Shown here: positions 1 through 7,534 of the stretch, one piece after another
Layout: each line of letters begins with the position of its first letter
Numbering within the stretch: position 1 is the first letter of the stretch
From: Coprovicinus avistercoris
Lineage (GTDB): Bacteria; Actinomycetota; Coriobacteriia; Coriobacteriales; Atopobiaceae
Reading direction: 5' to 3'
Length of the DNA stretch: 36,312 bases
NCBI GenBank assembly: GCA_018714895.1
Contig: DVMQ01000021.1
Location: 1-36,312, forward strand
The notes under the pieces: model-generated
Told to the model about the DNA's origin: nothing
Database searches by the model: none
Seen by the model: only the letters and a program-made list of their open reading frames with translations
Made by a program: the position numbers and the translations under genes

Positions 1-145
1 TATCTTTCTGAGAGCCATCATCAACAATGACAATCTGAATGTCATCTGCATACTCAGACCCTTCCAGAATGGAAGAGATGCAATGATCCATATAGTCAGC
101 AGAGTTGTAACAAGGAATACCAAATGTGATGATTTTCTCACTCAT
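1..145 (-). CDS. Family 2 glycosyltransferase, N-terminal fragment
   Basis: Only the first 48 codons lie inside the window; the gene runs off its left edge. The visible N-terminus has the two hallmarks of GT-A fold family 2 glycosyltransferases: a first beta strand ending in GIPCYN (residues 9-14) and the nucleotide-sugar strand ending in VDDGS near residues 42-46. Such enzymes transfer a sugar from a nucleotide-sugar to cell-wall polymers, lipids or polysaccharides; the acceptor cannot be told from this fragment. The ATG at 145 follows a modest purine-rich site (GGGGA). It is the last gene of the minus-strand series and is separated from the STAS-HATPase gene by about 170 bp in which I recognise no feature. 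Confidence 0.8.
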   Translation of the reverse strand, partial: MSEKIITFGIPCYNSADYMDHCISSILEGSEYADDIQIVIVDDGSQKD

Positions 146-316
146 AGCGTGTATCCCCATTTCTCGTAAGTAATAAGCTCCAGATGCAAAGTGTATGGGC
201 TTCATGTAACCAGCTATTAAGCACTGCAATTGTCTAGTTTACCGTAGGGATGCAATAAACTCGCAACTGACACGACATCTACGCATCAAATGTAACCAAT
301 CCACATGAGCCATAGC

Positions 317-1066
317 TTATCCAGCAACATCGGGATGTAACATCTTAATCAGTGATACTACTGTCCCCTGCCCTACACGCTTACGTGCAATTGAGACTGA
401 GTCCACAAGAAGACGCATCAATCGTATACCGCGACCACGCTCTTCTCCTCCGTGTTCAGGCGTGGGTTCTTCATCTTGGGCAATCTCAAAGCCCTCTCCA
501 CAATCGCTCACCTCAACAACCACACGATCTGGAAAGCTGGTTACGGTGATACAAATTCCATCATCACTGCATGCATGATCAACAGCATTTCCCAATGCTT
601 CTCCACTTGCCAAGGTCACATCAAAAACCTCATCAGCAGAAAGCGGCAAGCGTCTCAGCATGCGCTCAACCCATGAACGCGCCTCGGAGAGGCGCGTGAG
701 GTCAATACGCAAGCTTCTACTCCAAAGCGGATGTATAGAAGGATCTAATACCGGTACATGGCGCTTCGTACCAGCTCGTGAAACAGGAATAAGGTCTACA
801 ACACACGCAACACTGAGCGCTCGGTACACTTCTGGAGAAACATTGTCGATCGATAAGACGCCGCCTACACGTCTCAGTCGTCGAGTCTCATAAAAGATGA
901 CGCCCATGCCAGCTGAATCAATATGAGCAACTTTTGCCATATTGAGAATGACGCGCCGACAACCACCGTCTATCAGATCGTCAAGCGCAATCTTAAGACG
1001 CGGGGCTGACGTGACGTCAAGATCGCCTTCTACGGGCAGCAATGTTATGTCAGGAATAAGGGACAT
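317..1066 (-). CDS. STAS (anti-anti-sigma) domain fused to HATPase (anti-sigma kinase) domain
   Basis: Two partner-switch modules sit in one 249-aa polypeptide. Residues ~3-100 are a STAS domain with the phosphoacceptor-type motif HIDSAGMGV (Asp50, Ser51). Residues ~120-245 are an RsbW/SpoIIAB-like HATPase with an N-box (GEALGNAVDHA, Glu156/Asn160), a G1 box (DCGEGF) and a G2-like box (GRGIRLMRLL). In known systems the kinase binds a sigma factor and phosphorylates the STAS protein, which antagonises it; normally these are separate proteins. I chose the ATG at 1066 because GGGGA precedes it by about 10 nt and the STAS fold starts there; a TTG at 1096 would add ten residues. It begins 48 bp after the phosphatase gene, the obvious functional partner. 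No sigma factor gene is visible nearby. The domain calls are firm; the pathway is inferred. Confidence 0.87.
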   Translation of the reverse strand: MSLIPDITLLPVEGDLDVTSAPRLKIALDDLIDGGCRRVILNMAKVAHIDSAGMGVIFYETRRLRRVGGVLSIDNVSPEVYRALSVACVVDLIPVSRAGTKRHVPVLDPSIHPLWSRSLRIDLTRLSEARSWVERMLRRLPLSADEVFDVTLASGEALGNAVDHACSDDGICITVTSFPDRVVVEVSDCGEGFEIAQDEEPTPEHGGEERGRGIRLMRLLVDSVSIARKRVGQGTVVSLIKMLHPDVAG

Positions 1067-1114
1067 ATGTGCGTTGTTCCCCGTTTTATGCCACAAGATA
1101 CATAAATTGCGACT

Positions 1115-3301
1115 TTATTTACTTGAAGCGTCAGACGATTCGGCAATTGTTAAACGAACCATTGCCACGTCATCCTCAAGATTACGACCAGTAAAGACAT
1201 CAAGTGTCGCAAGCAAACGGTTAAGCAGGCCCTTTGGCCCCACTTCAATTTCGCGCATAACTGCCTCGCGAAGACCATCTTCTCCAAAGAAAGCACCGTT
1301 TTTGTCACGCGCTTCTGTAACACCGTCGGTATAGAGCACAAGCGTATCGCCCGTATTGAGCTGTACAACGCCATCCTGATAGTGCATCTCTTCAAAAGCA
1401 CCCACTACACCTGACTGAACGTCAAGCGTCTCTACCATATTGGTATGTGCCCGAACCAGAAGTGCCGGCGGATGTCCGGCGGAACAGTAGGTGAGCACGC
1501 CCTTACGCAAGTCAACGATACCAACAAAGAGTGTTGCAAAGGTTTCGAGACGAGAAAAGCCAAGGAGAAAACGATTGAGAGTCCGAACCATACGTGCAGG
1601 TGAAAGTCCCTGCCACGCATAGGCTCCAAGCGCTGTGCGGACCGCAGCTGAAACCGACGCAGCTTCCACACCTTTACCTGATACATCCCCCATAATCACG
1701 CAAGCAAACCATTTCGGCAGACGTATCAAATCGTAGAAATCACCACCGACATAAGCATCAGCCGTTGAGGAAGAATACACGCCTTCTGCATCAATTCCTT
1801 CCACCTCTTGCAGTTCACTACGCATGCCCAACTGCAATGCCTGAGAAATATGCTTGTCTTGCGTACGAGCAATCTGTCCCTCAAGGACCTCTCGAATGCC
1901 TTCGGCGATTCTGCGCAAAAATCCAAGTTCAATATCGTCAAATGGCTCATCTTCGAGGGGGCGAAGTGCCAAGAAGCACTGATGCTCCCCAAAGAGCTCA
2001 CCCATATCAACTACAGCTCCTCGGCAAGGCTCTCCGAGCTGTTGCAGATATGAGGTAAGCGTAAGAGCTTCTTTTCCCGCATCAAGCGGAACAACAGAGA
2101 CGCTATCGTCTTCATTTTTAGAAATAAGTTTTGTTAGATCGACCGGCAAAGAATGCATTCCAGATTTGGGAAGCTGAGCAATAACAACACCTTGATGCGT
2201 ATTAATTTCAACAAGTGAAAACGTTGCCGAGAGCTCCTCACACGCCGCTTGTGCCACTTGTTTAATATCGTCCATAGTTATGTTTGGGACTGCGGCTAAA
2301 CGATCATGGAGAGATGAGCCAAAGGAATAAAGCTCTTGAGAACGGCGAGTTCTTAAAGCGCTTAATGCTCCAGCAATCTGTGTAGAGAGATATTTCCCCA
2401 CCGCATCAAGCAGCCGCGCATCATCACGATGAGAGGGATGGCGAATATCCCATCCAACTGCCACAAGAGCAACTGCATGAGAGTTAAACCAAATTGGCAC
2501 ACAAATCATGCTTTCAAAAGGCAAAAGCATTCCCATGGGAATATCTTGCTGTCTGCCCGTCTCCTCATCAACGGCCGTTCGAAACGCAAGCGAACCTGTA
2601 CGTAGATTTTGAGAAGAGGGTGCCTGCATATGGATTCTTAGCGCATGACCAGCAGTAACACACATCATCTGGATACCTTGGCCTGCAGGTAGGTATTGAG
2701 GAATATTCCTTCCACTCAAAGAAGCAGATATCCCCCTCAGATGAAATCCAGTAGTGGTAGCAAGATATAAGACGGCGCCGGAACCCTCCATAGTGGTTGT
2801 AAGCTGCTCTAAAACACGAGAGATGAGTTCAGGTACATCCAGCGCGTCAAGTGTGCTTAAAACAATATTAAGAATGCCGGAAAGCCTACGGTTGGCTGCC
2901 TCTAGCTCCACGAGCGCTAATGCCCTCCGCGCCCTGCCAATATTTGCATCCCGCTCATGAATAACATATAGAAGCGTATCTCCCGGTGCGTTGACAGTGT
3001 CACAACGCACCATGAGAGGTAAGCCATGTACAGTACGTGCTAGAACTGGCGAGCCATCGGTAGGAAAGTCCATTTCATAACTCTTACCATCAGGGATAAG
3101 AAATGATGTAATGACATCTCCTACGATTTCATTACCCTCGGCAAGAAGGCCTCTGGCTAAATTATTTGCGTAAATGATGCGCTGCGCACCATTGGTAACA
3201 ACTATTCCATCGGAAGATAGTTCGAGGAGACGTATGAGAAGGCCAGGCAAACTCTGTTTACCTACACAATCAATCTGAACAAAACTATTCTCTCCCACCA
3301 C
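1115..3301 (-). CDS. PAS-GAF-GAF-PP2C (SpoIIE/RsbU-type) serine phosphatase
   Basis: A 728-aa sensor phosphatase. Residues ~22-115 resemble a PAS domain (DGIVVTNGAQRIIYANNLAR), ~145-315 and ~335-475 resemble GAF domains, and ~490-720 are a SpoIIE-family PP2C domain. Its metal-binding acidic motifs are intact: GGDFYDL (Asp521), GDVSGKG (Asp539), YTDGVTEA (Asp659) and the terminal EDD (709-711). There are no transmembrane segments, so it is probably cytosolic and senses an intracellular or diffusible signal. The family dephosphorylates STAS proteins to free a sigma factor, and the next gene encodes a STAS-HATPase fusion, which fits. GGAGG lies 3 nt before the GTG at 3301 and 6 nt before a second GTG at 3298, so either may start translation. 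The signal and the target sigma factor are unknown. Confidence 0.9.
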   Translation of the reverse strand: MVGENSFVQIDCVGKQSLPGLLIRLLELSSDGIVVTNGAQRIIYANNLARGLLAEGNEIVGDVITSFLIPDGKSYEMDFPTDGSPVLARTVHGLPLMVRCDTVNAPGDTLLYVIHERDANIGRARRALALVELEAANRRLSGILNIVLSTLDALDVPELISRVLEQLTTTMEGSGAVLYLATTTGFHLRGISASLSGRNIPQYLPAGQGIQMMCVTAGHALRIHMQAPSSQNLRTGSLAFRTAVDEETGRQQDIPMGMLLPFESMICVPIWFNSHAVALVAVGWDIRHPSHRDDARLLDAVGKYLSTQIAGALSALRTRRSQELYSFGSSLHDRLAAVPNITMDDIKQVAQAACEELSATFSLVEINTHQGVVIAQLPKSGMHSLPVDLTKLISKNEDDSVSVVPLDAGKEALTLTSYLQQLGEPCRGAVVDMGELFGEHQCFLALRPLEDEPFDDIELGFLRRIAEGIREVLEGQIARTQDKHISQALQLGMRSELQEVEGIDAEGVYSSSTADAYVGGDFYDLIRLPKWFACVIMGDVSGKGVEAASVSAAVRTALGAYAWQGLSPARMVRTLNRFLLGFSRLETFATLFVGIVDLRKGVLTYCSAGHPPALLVRAHTNMVETLDVQSGVVGAFEEMHYQDGVVQLNTGDTLVLYTDGVTEARDKNGAFFGEDGLREAVMREIEVGPKGLLNRLLATLDVFTGRNLEDDVAMVRLTIAESSDASSK

Positions 3302-3385
3302 AAACCTCCAGTAGCACCCGATAAGAAATAGGTTTACCCAAGAGTGTAATGGTATGAGTGAAAAGAAGGATAATGACGAGATATG

Positions 3386-3406
3386 AAAACAGCCCCAAAA
3401 GGGGCT
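3386..3406 (-). terminator. Terminator of tRNA-Leu
   Basis: On the minus strand a 6-bp stem (AGCCCC pairing with GGGGCT, TTTT loop) is followed by GTTTTC, 11 nt after the CCA end of the tRNA. The U-tract is short, so strength is uncertain, but position and orientation fit the end of the tRNA transcript. Confidence 0.6.
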
Positions 3407-3417
3407 GATGAATTCAA

Positions 3418-3507
3418 TGGTGTCGGAGGCGGGACTTGAACCCGCACGACCGTTAGTTAGTCACTAGCACCTCAAGCTAGCGCGTCTGCCAATTCCGCCA
3501 CTCCGAC
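3418..3507 (-). tRNA. tRNA-Leu (anticodon GAG), CCA encoded
   Basis: A complete class II tRNA. The acceptor stem GTCGGAG pairs with CTCCGAC, with discriminator A and an encoded CCA (3418-3420). The D-arm has the usual tRNA-Leu sequence, the anticodon stem CTAGC/GCTAG frames the loop TTGAGGT giving anticodon GAG, there is a long variable arm, and the T-arm GCGGG-TTCAAGT-CCCGC is standard. It decodes CUC/CUU leucine codons. It sits between secG and the phosphatase gene and appears to have its own promoter and terminator. Confidence 0.97.
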
Positions 3508-3528
3508 ATTCGTTTGTCAACGGGGAAT

Positions 3529-3557
3529 AATATACCAAGCGATGTTATCCATTGCAA
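3529..3557 (-). promoter_or_regulatory. Sigma-A-type promoter of tRNA-Leu
   Basis: Minus-strand -35 TTGCAA (3552-3557), a 17-bp spacer and -10 TATATT (3529-3534), about 20 bp before the mature 5' end of the tRNA. The match to the housekeeping consensus (4/6 and 5/6) and the ideal spacing make this one of the clearest promoters in the window. It lies inside an inverted repeat described separately. Confidence 0.7.
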
Positions 3558-3578
3558 GAACTTTTTTGTATCGCTTGG
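3535..3578. repeat. 9-bp inverted repeat overlapping the tRNA-Leu promoter
   Basis: CCAAGCGAT at 3535-3543 and its perfect complement ATCGCTTGG at 3570-3578 enclose the -35 box in a 26-nt loop, and one arm abuts the -10 box. It starts just after the secG stop codon, so it could be a weak secG 3' hairpin or a protein-binding site. It is not followed by a U-run on either strand. Confidence 0.55.
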
Positions 3579-3586
3579 AAAAATTT

Positions 3587-3838
3587 TTAAACAATAGTGC
3601 CCTGAGGGAACGTGAACATAAACACCAAAATCGTAATAGAGAATACGATTGCAGCAATAATTGTAAGCCTGTCAAGATTGCGCTCGAGAACGCTTGAGCC
3701 GGTAGAAGCGTTATACAGAGAAGATGCGATCATATCTGAAACGCCTGTCCCCTTTCCAGAGTGCATAAGAACAAGAGCAATAAGCACAATGGCTGACAGG
3801 GCCCAAATAATAAGCAAAATGATATTGAGCGGATTCAC
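3587..3838 (-). CDS. secG: Preprotein translocase subunit SecG
   Basis: An 83-aa membrane protein, the usual SecG size. SecG is the small third subunit of the SecYEG channel and helps SecA-driven export. Two hydrophobic segments (about residues 4-24 and 56-76) flank the conserved SecG loop, visible here as HSGKGTGVSDM followed by the SS.ER region. The start is a GTG at 3838, preceded by AAAGGAG 8 nt upstream; a longer open frame upstream lacks SecG similarity and would read through the intergenic hairpin. It is the last gene after gpmI, about 100 bp downstream of it. secG following glycolytic genes is common in Gram-positive bacteria. Confidence 0.93.
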   Translation of the reverse strand: MNPLNIILLIIWALSAIVLIALVLMHSGKGTGVSDMIASSLYNASTGSSVLERNLDRLTIIAAIVFSITILVFMFTFPQGTIV

Positions 3839-3856
3839 AGGTAAATCTCCTTTGCG

Positions 3857-3890
3857 AAAGGGTCGGCACCGCGTGTGCGATACCGACCCC
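3857..3890 (-). terminator. Hairpin between gpmI and secG (attenuator or weak terminator)
   Basis: On the minus strand GGGTCGG pairs with CCGACCC across a 16-nt loop, followed by only TTTCG. It lies just upstream of the secG ribosome-binding site. It may reduce read-through from the glycolytic genes or stabilise the upstream mRNA; the poor U-tract argues against full termination. Confidence 0.45.
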
Positions 3891-3937
3891 TTATGCCTCA
3901 CACGACAAATTAGAAGCTTACCACAGTTTTGAAGGAG

Positions 3938-5494
3938 TTATTCCTTCACAAGCACTCTTCCTGTCATTTCCTCAGGACGATCAATGCCCATCATGGCAAG
4001 AATCGTAGGAGCAATGTCAGAGAGGCGCCCATCCTCAATACCAGCAAGCTCTACCGGTTTCTCATCGACAAAAATCAATGGAACCCGATTAGTAGTATGG
4101 GCAGTAAATGGCTTCTTCTCACCATCAACCACATCAAACATGTGATCGGCGTTGCCATGGTCAGCTGTGATAAGAGCAAAGCCACCCTTTGCAAGAATGG
4201 CAGGGATGACCTTAGAAAGACCATCATCAACAGCTTCTACGGCCTTCACAGCAGCGTCAAAGACGCCGGTATGACCGACCATGTCGCAGTTAGCATAGTT
4301 AACAACGTAGAAGTCAGCACGATCCTCGTTGATAGCCTTGACCAGGCCTTCAGTAACTTCAGGCTCGCTCATCTCGGGCTTAAGATCATAGGTGGCAACC
4401 TTGGGCGAAGGAACAAGCACGCGCTCCTCATTCTTCTTCGGCTCCTCAACGCCACCATTCAGGAAGAACGTGACATGAGCATACTTCTCAGTCTCCGCGG
4501 TATGGAGCTGACGGAGGCCCTCATCAGCCAGAACATCGGCCAGAACATTCTCGGGGAACGTCTTAGGGAAGGCAACCTCAACGTTGGTGAAGGAGTCATC
4601 ATATTCCGTCATGGTAACGAAGTGACTCAGCTTCGGAGCTACCTTCTTCTCAAAGCCATCGAAACCGTCTTCGGTAAAGGCGCGCGTCATCTGACGAGCA
4701 CGGTCAGGACGGAAGTTAAAGAAGATAACCGCATCGCCATCGGCTACACCCTCATTGTGGCATGCGAACGGCTCGATAAACTCGTCACCGCGCGGATCAC
4801 GCTCGTAGTAAGCACGAATACCGGCAACAGGGTCAGCTTCAGCGTCAGAAGGCTGAGTAATAACGTCATAGGCGCGCTCAATACGCTCCCAACGGTTATC
4901 ACGGTCCATAGCCCAATAACGACCAGAAACAGTAGCAACACGAGCATCGACACCGGTTTCTTCAGAGAGCTTTGCAAGATAATCCACAAGCTGCTCTACA
5001 TAGCCAGCGCCAGACTGCGGGTCAACATCGCGTCCATCCATAAAGGCGTGCCAACGAATGTGCTTGACACCATGCTCAGCAGCCATGCGGGCAAGCGCCT
5101 CACCGTGAGACTGCATGGAATGGACACCGCCAGGAGAGGTAAGGCCAAACAGATGCAATGTCTTACCAGAGGCAGCAACATCATCCATTGCGGCGACGAG
5201 GACCGGATTGGTCTGAATAGAGCCATCTGCAATGGCGTTGTTGATACGACTCAGCTCCTGGAAGACAATGCGACCAGCACCGATATTGAGGTGTCCAACC
5301 TCAGAGTTGCCCATCTGGCCATCAGGCAAGCCAACATCCTCGCCGGATGCACCGAGCGTTGTATGTGGGCACTCAGCCCAAAGCTTATCGAGGAAAGGCT
5401 TATGAGCCTTGGAGACAGCATTGTCCTCGCCCGAAGGAGCAAGACCGCAGCCATCCATAATCACCAGCAGGGCTGGAGTACGAACATCACTCAT
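3938..5494 (-). CDS. gpmI: 2,3-bisphosphoglycerate-independent phosphoglycerate mutase
   Basis: 518 aa, the normal length for the manganese-dependent mutase that interconverts 3- and 2-phosphoglycerate in lower glycolysis. The metal-site motif IMDGCGL (Asp14), the catalytic serine in GNSEVGHLNIGAGR (Ser64), and the second metal cluster ITADHGNADHM near the C-terminus are all present. It does not resemble the cofactor-dependent GpmA family. The start ATG overlaps the tpiA stop by one base (TAATG), so the two are probably translationally coupled. It belongs to the gap-pgk-tpiA-gpmI run; enolase is not in the window. Confidence 0.97.
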   Translation of the reverse strand: MSDVRTPALLVIMDGCGLAPSGEDNAVSKAHKPFLDKLWAECPHTTLGASGEDVGLPDGQMGNSEVGHLNIGAGRIVFQELSRINNAIADGSIQTNPVLVAAMDDVAASGKTLHLFGLTSPGGVHSMQSHGEALARMAAEHGVKHIRWHAFMDGRDVDPQSGAGYVEQLVDYLAKLSEETGVDARVATVSGRYWAMDRDNRWERIERAYDVITQPSDAEADPVAGIRAYYERDPRGDEFIEPFACHNEGVADGDAVIFFNFRPDRARQMTRAFTEDGFDGFEKKVAPKLSHFVTMTEYDDSFTNVEVAFPKTFPENVLADVLADEGLRQLHTAETEKYAHVTFFLNGGVEEPKKNEERVLVPSPKVATYDLKPEMSEPEVTEGLVKAINEDRADFYVVNYANCDMVGHTGVFDAAVKAVEAVDDGLSKVIPAILAKGGFALITADHGNADHMFDVVDGEKKPFTAHTTNRVPLIFVDEKPVELAGIEDGRLSDIAPTILAMMGIDRPEEMTGRVLVKE

Positions 5495-6258
5495 TACATA
5501 GCCGCCTTAACCATCGCGGAGAACGAATCGGCCTTAAGAGAAGCGCCACCTACGAGTGCGCCATCAACATCTTCCTTCTCGAGGAAGCCTGCAACGTTCT
5601 CAGGCTTAGCAGAACCGCCGTAAAGAATACGGATGCCGTCAGCTGTCTCCTGACCAAAGATCACGGCGAGCGTAGCGCGGATGGCACCGCAAACTTCCTG
5701 AGCATCGTCAGCAGTGGCGGTCTTGCCGGTACCAATTGCCCAGATGGGCTCATAGGCTACGACATACTTTGCGGGATCAGAAATCTCAAGACCCTCGGTG
5801 TCTTTCTTGATCTGATCGACGACATAAGCAACGTGAGTACCAGCTTCACGAATCTCAAGCGGCTCACCGCAGCAAGAGATAGGAACGATGTTGTGAGCCA
5901 TAAGGGTCTTAGCCTTCTTGTTCACATCTTCATCGGTCTCGTGGAAATAATCGCGACGCTCAGAGTGGCCAATGATGCAATACGTTGCGCCAACAGCCTC
6001 GAGCATGTTCGGGGCAGTCTCGCCGGTGTAAGCGCCAGACTCCTCCCAGTAAACATTCTGAGCACCAAGAGCAAAAGGAGCAGACTGTTGATCGATAACA
6101 GTCGACACACCCTTGAGATCAACTGTCGGAGGGCAGACCACTACATCGACATTGCCGGTGCCATCACTCAGAGCCTCAGCGAGGTCCTGAGCAAGCTGAA
6201 CACCCTCGGTGTAGGTCTTATTCATCTTCCAGTTGCCAGCAATCATACGGTTACGCAT
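5494..6258 (-). CDS. tpiA: Triosephosphate isomerase
   Basis: 254 aa, full length. It interconverts dihydroxyacetone phosphate and glyceraldehyde 3-phosphate. The N-terminal AGNWKMN (catalytic Lys11), the GHSERR motif (His98) and the catalytic-glutamate signature AYEPIWAIGTGKTA (Glu170) are intact, as is the phosphate-binding GGSAKPEN. I chose ATG 6258, which follows GGAGG by 9 nt and gives the canonical N-terminus; the frame extends further upstream without homology. It overlaps the 3' end of pgk by 8 bp and the start of gpmI by 1 bp. Confidence 0.97.
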   Translation of the reverse strand: MRNRMIAGNWKMNKTYTEGVQLAQDLAEALSDGTGNVDVVVCPPTVDLKGVSTVIDQQSAPFALGAQNVYWEESGAYTGETAPNMLEAVGATYCIIGHSERRDYFHETDEDVNKKAKTLMAHNIVPISCCGEPLEIREAGTHVAYVVDQIKKDTEGLEISDPAKYVVAYEPIWAIGTGKTATADDAQEVCGAIRATLAVIFGQETADGIRILYGGSAKPENVAGFLEKEDVDGALVGGASLKADSFSAMVKAAM

Positions 6259-7441
6259 CGAGAAGCGCCTCCACTCCAGGAAGAGCCTTGCCTTCAACGA
6301 GCTCCATAGAAGCGCCACCACCGGTGGAGATCCAGCTCATCTTATCAGCAAGGTTGAACTTGTTAATAGCTGCGACGGAGTCACCACCGCCGATAATCGA
6401 AGTGCAATCAGATTCTGCAACGGCACGAGCAACAGCCTCGGTACCTGCAGCAAACTGCTCAATCTCAAATACGCCCATCGGGCCATTCCAAAAGACGGTC
6501 TTAGCGCCCTTGATGGCATCAACGTAAAGCTCACGAGTCTTAGGACCAATATCCATGCCCATGCGATCATCAGGGATCTTGTCGGAATCAACAACCTCGC
6601 CTACAGCATCCTCGCCGAAGTGATCGGCCACGACGTTGTCAACCGGGAGCAGGATCTTAACGCCCTTCTCCTCAGCCTTCTTGAGCATCTCACCAGCACG
6701 CTCAACCCAGTCCTCTTCCTTGAGGGAGGTACCAACGGTATAACCCTTAGCAAGGAAGAAGGTGTAAGCCATGCCACCGCCGATGATGAGAGTATCGGCA
6801 GAATCGATAAGGTGATCGAGAACACCAATCTTGGAGGAAACCTTGGAGCCGCCAACGATAGCAACGAATGGACGCTCAGGCTCAGCGAAGATGGAGGTCA
6901 GAGTATCGACCTCTTTCTCCAGCAGGAAGCCTGCATAGGCAGGAAGATAAGCAGCTGGGCCTACGACAGAGCCCTGGGCACGGTGAGCAGTGCCAAAGGC
7001 ATCGAGTACGAAGATGTCACCATAGGAAGCAAGGGTCTTTGCAATCTCAGGATCATTCTTCTTCTCGCGCTTATCAAAACGAACATTCTCGAGAACGAGA
7101 ATATCGCCCGGCTCGAGAGCGTCAACAGCAGCCTTTGCCTTCTCGCCATAGGTATCGTCTACGAACTTGACTTCATAACCAGTAAGCTCAGCAAGCTTAT
7201 CGGCTGCGGGCTTAAGGGAAAGCTCGGGCTCGGGGCCATCGCCCTTAGGACGACCAAGATGGCTCATAAGAATGATCTTGGCGTTGTGCTCCTTGAGGTA
7301 CTGAATGGTAGGGATGGCAGCCTTAACACGTGTATCGTCAGTAACGACGCCGTCCTTCAGAGGCACATTAAAGTCAACACGCATAAGCACGCGCTTGCCA
7401 TCAACATCCGCATCGCGGACAGTCTTCTTGGTGAAGGCCAT
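6251..7441 (-). CDS. pgk: Phosphoglycerate kinase
   Basis: 396 aa, typical length. It makes ATP from ADP and 1,3-bisphosphoglycerate. The N-terminal RVLMRVDFNVPLKDG and SHLGRPKG substrate-binding motifs are visible, as are the nucleotide-binding lobe with IVGGSKVSSKIGVL and the C-terminal GGGDSVAA. AAGGAGAAATA precedes the ATG. It overlaps tpiA by 8 bp. A strong terminator-like hairpin separates it from gap, so pgk expression probably needs read-through or a local promoter. Confidence 0.97.
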   Translation of the reverse strand: MAFTKKTVRDADVDGKRVLMRVDFNVPLKDGVVTDDTRVKAAIPTIQYLKEHNAKIILMSHLGRPKGDGPEPELSLKPAADKLAELTGYEVKFVDDTYGEKAKAAVDALEPGDILVLENVRFDKREKKNDPEIAKTLASYGDIFVLDAFGTAHRAQGSVVGPAAYLPAYAGFLLEKEVDTLTSIFAEPERPFVAIVGGSKVSSKIGVLDHLIDSADTLIIGGGMAYTFFLAKGYTVGTSLKEEDWVERAGEMLKKAEEKGVKILLPVDNVVADHFGEDAVGEVVDSDKIPDDRMGMDIGPKTRELYVDAIKGAKTVFWNGPMGVFEIEQFAAGTEAVARAVAESDCTSIIGGGDSVAAINKFNLADKMSWISTGGGASMELVEGKALPGVEALLDA

Positions 7442-7468
7442 TATTTCTCCTTCGCAATACGATTAACT

Positions 7469-7511
7469 AAAAAAGGGCGCAGCCGCGGCCCTGTGAGCTG
7501 CGACCGCGCCC
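7469..7511 (-). terminator. Strong terminator-like hairpin between gap and pgk
   Basis: On the minus strand GGGCGC pairs with GCGCCC, extended inward by several mostly GC pairs, and is followed directly by TTTTTT (7469-7474). This is a classic Rho-independent terminator shape just after the gap stop codon, inside an otherwise tight glycolytic operon. Partial read-through would make gap more abundant than pgk-tpiA-gpmI. Confidence 0.8.
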
Positions 7512-7534
7512 CCAAGCTACAAGAGAGCGTTCTA

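Noticed and set aside
3929..5623. Long plus-strand open frame of 564 codons opposite gpmI
   Set aside because: It is antisense to a clear full-length phosphoglycerate mutase, has no ribosome site and no recognisable domain; it reflects codon bias of the real gene.
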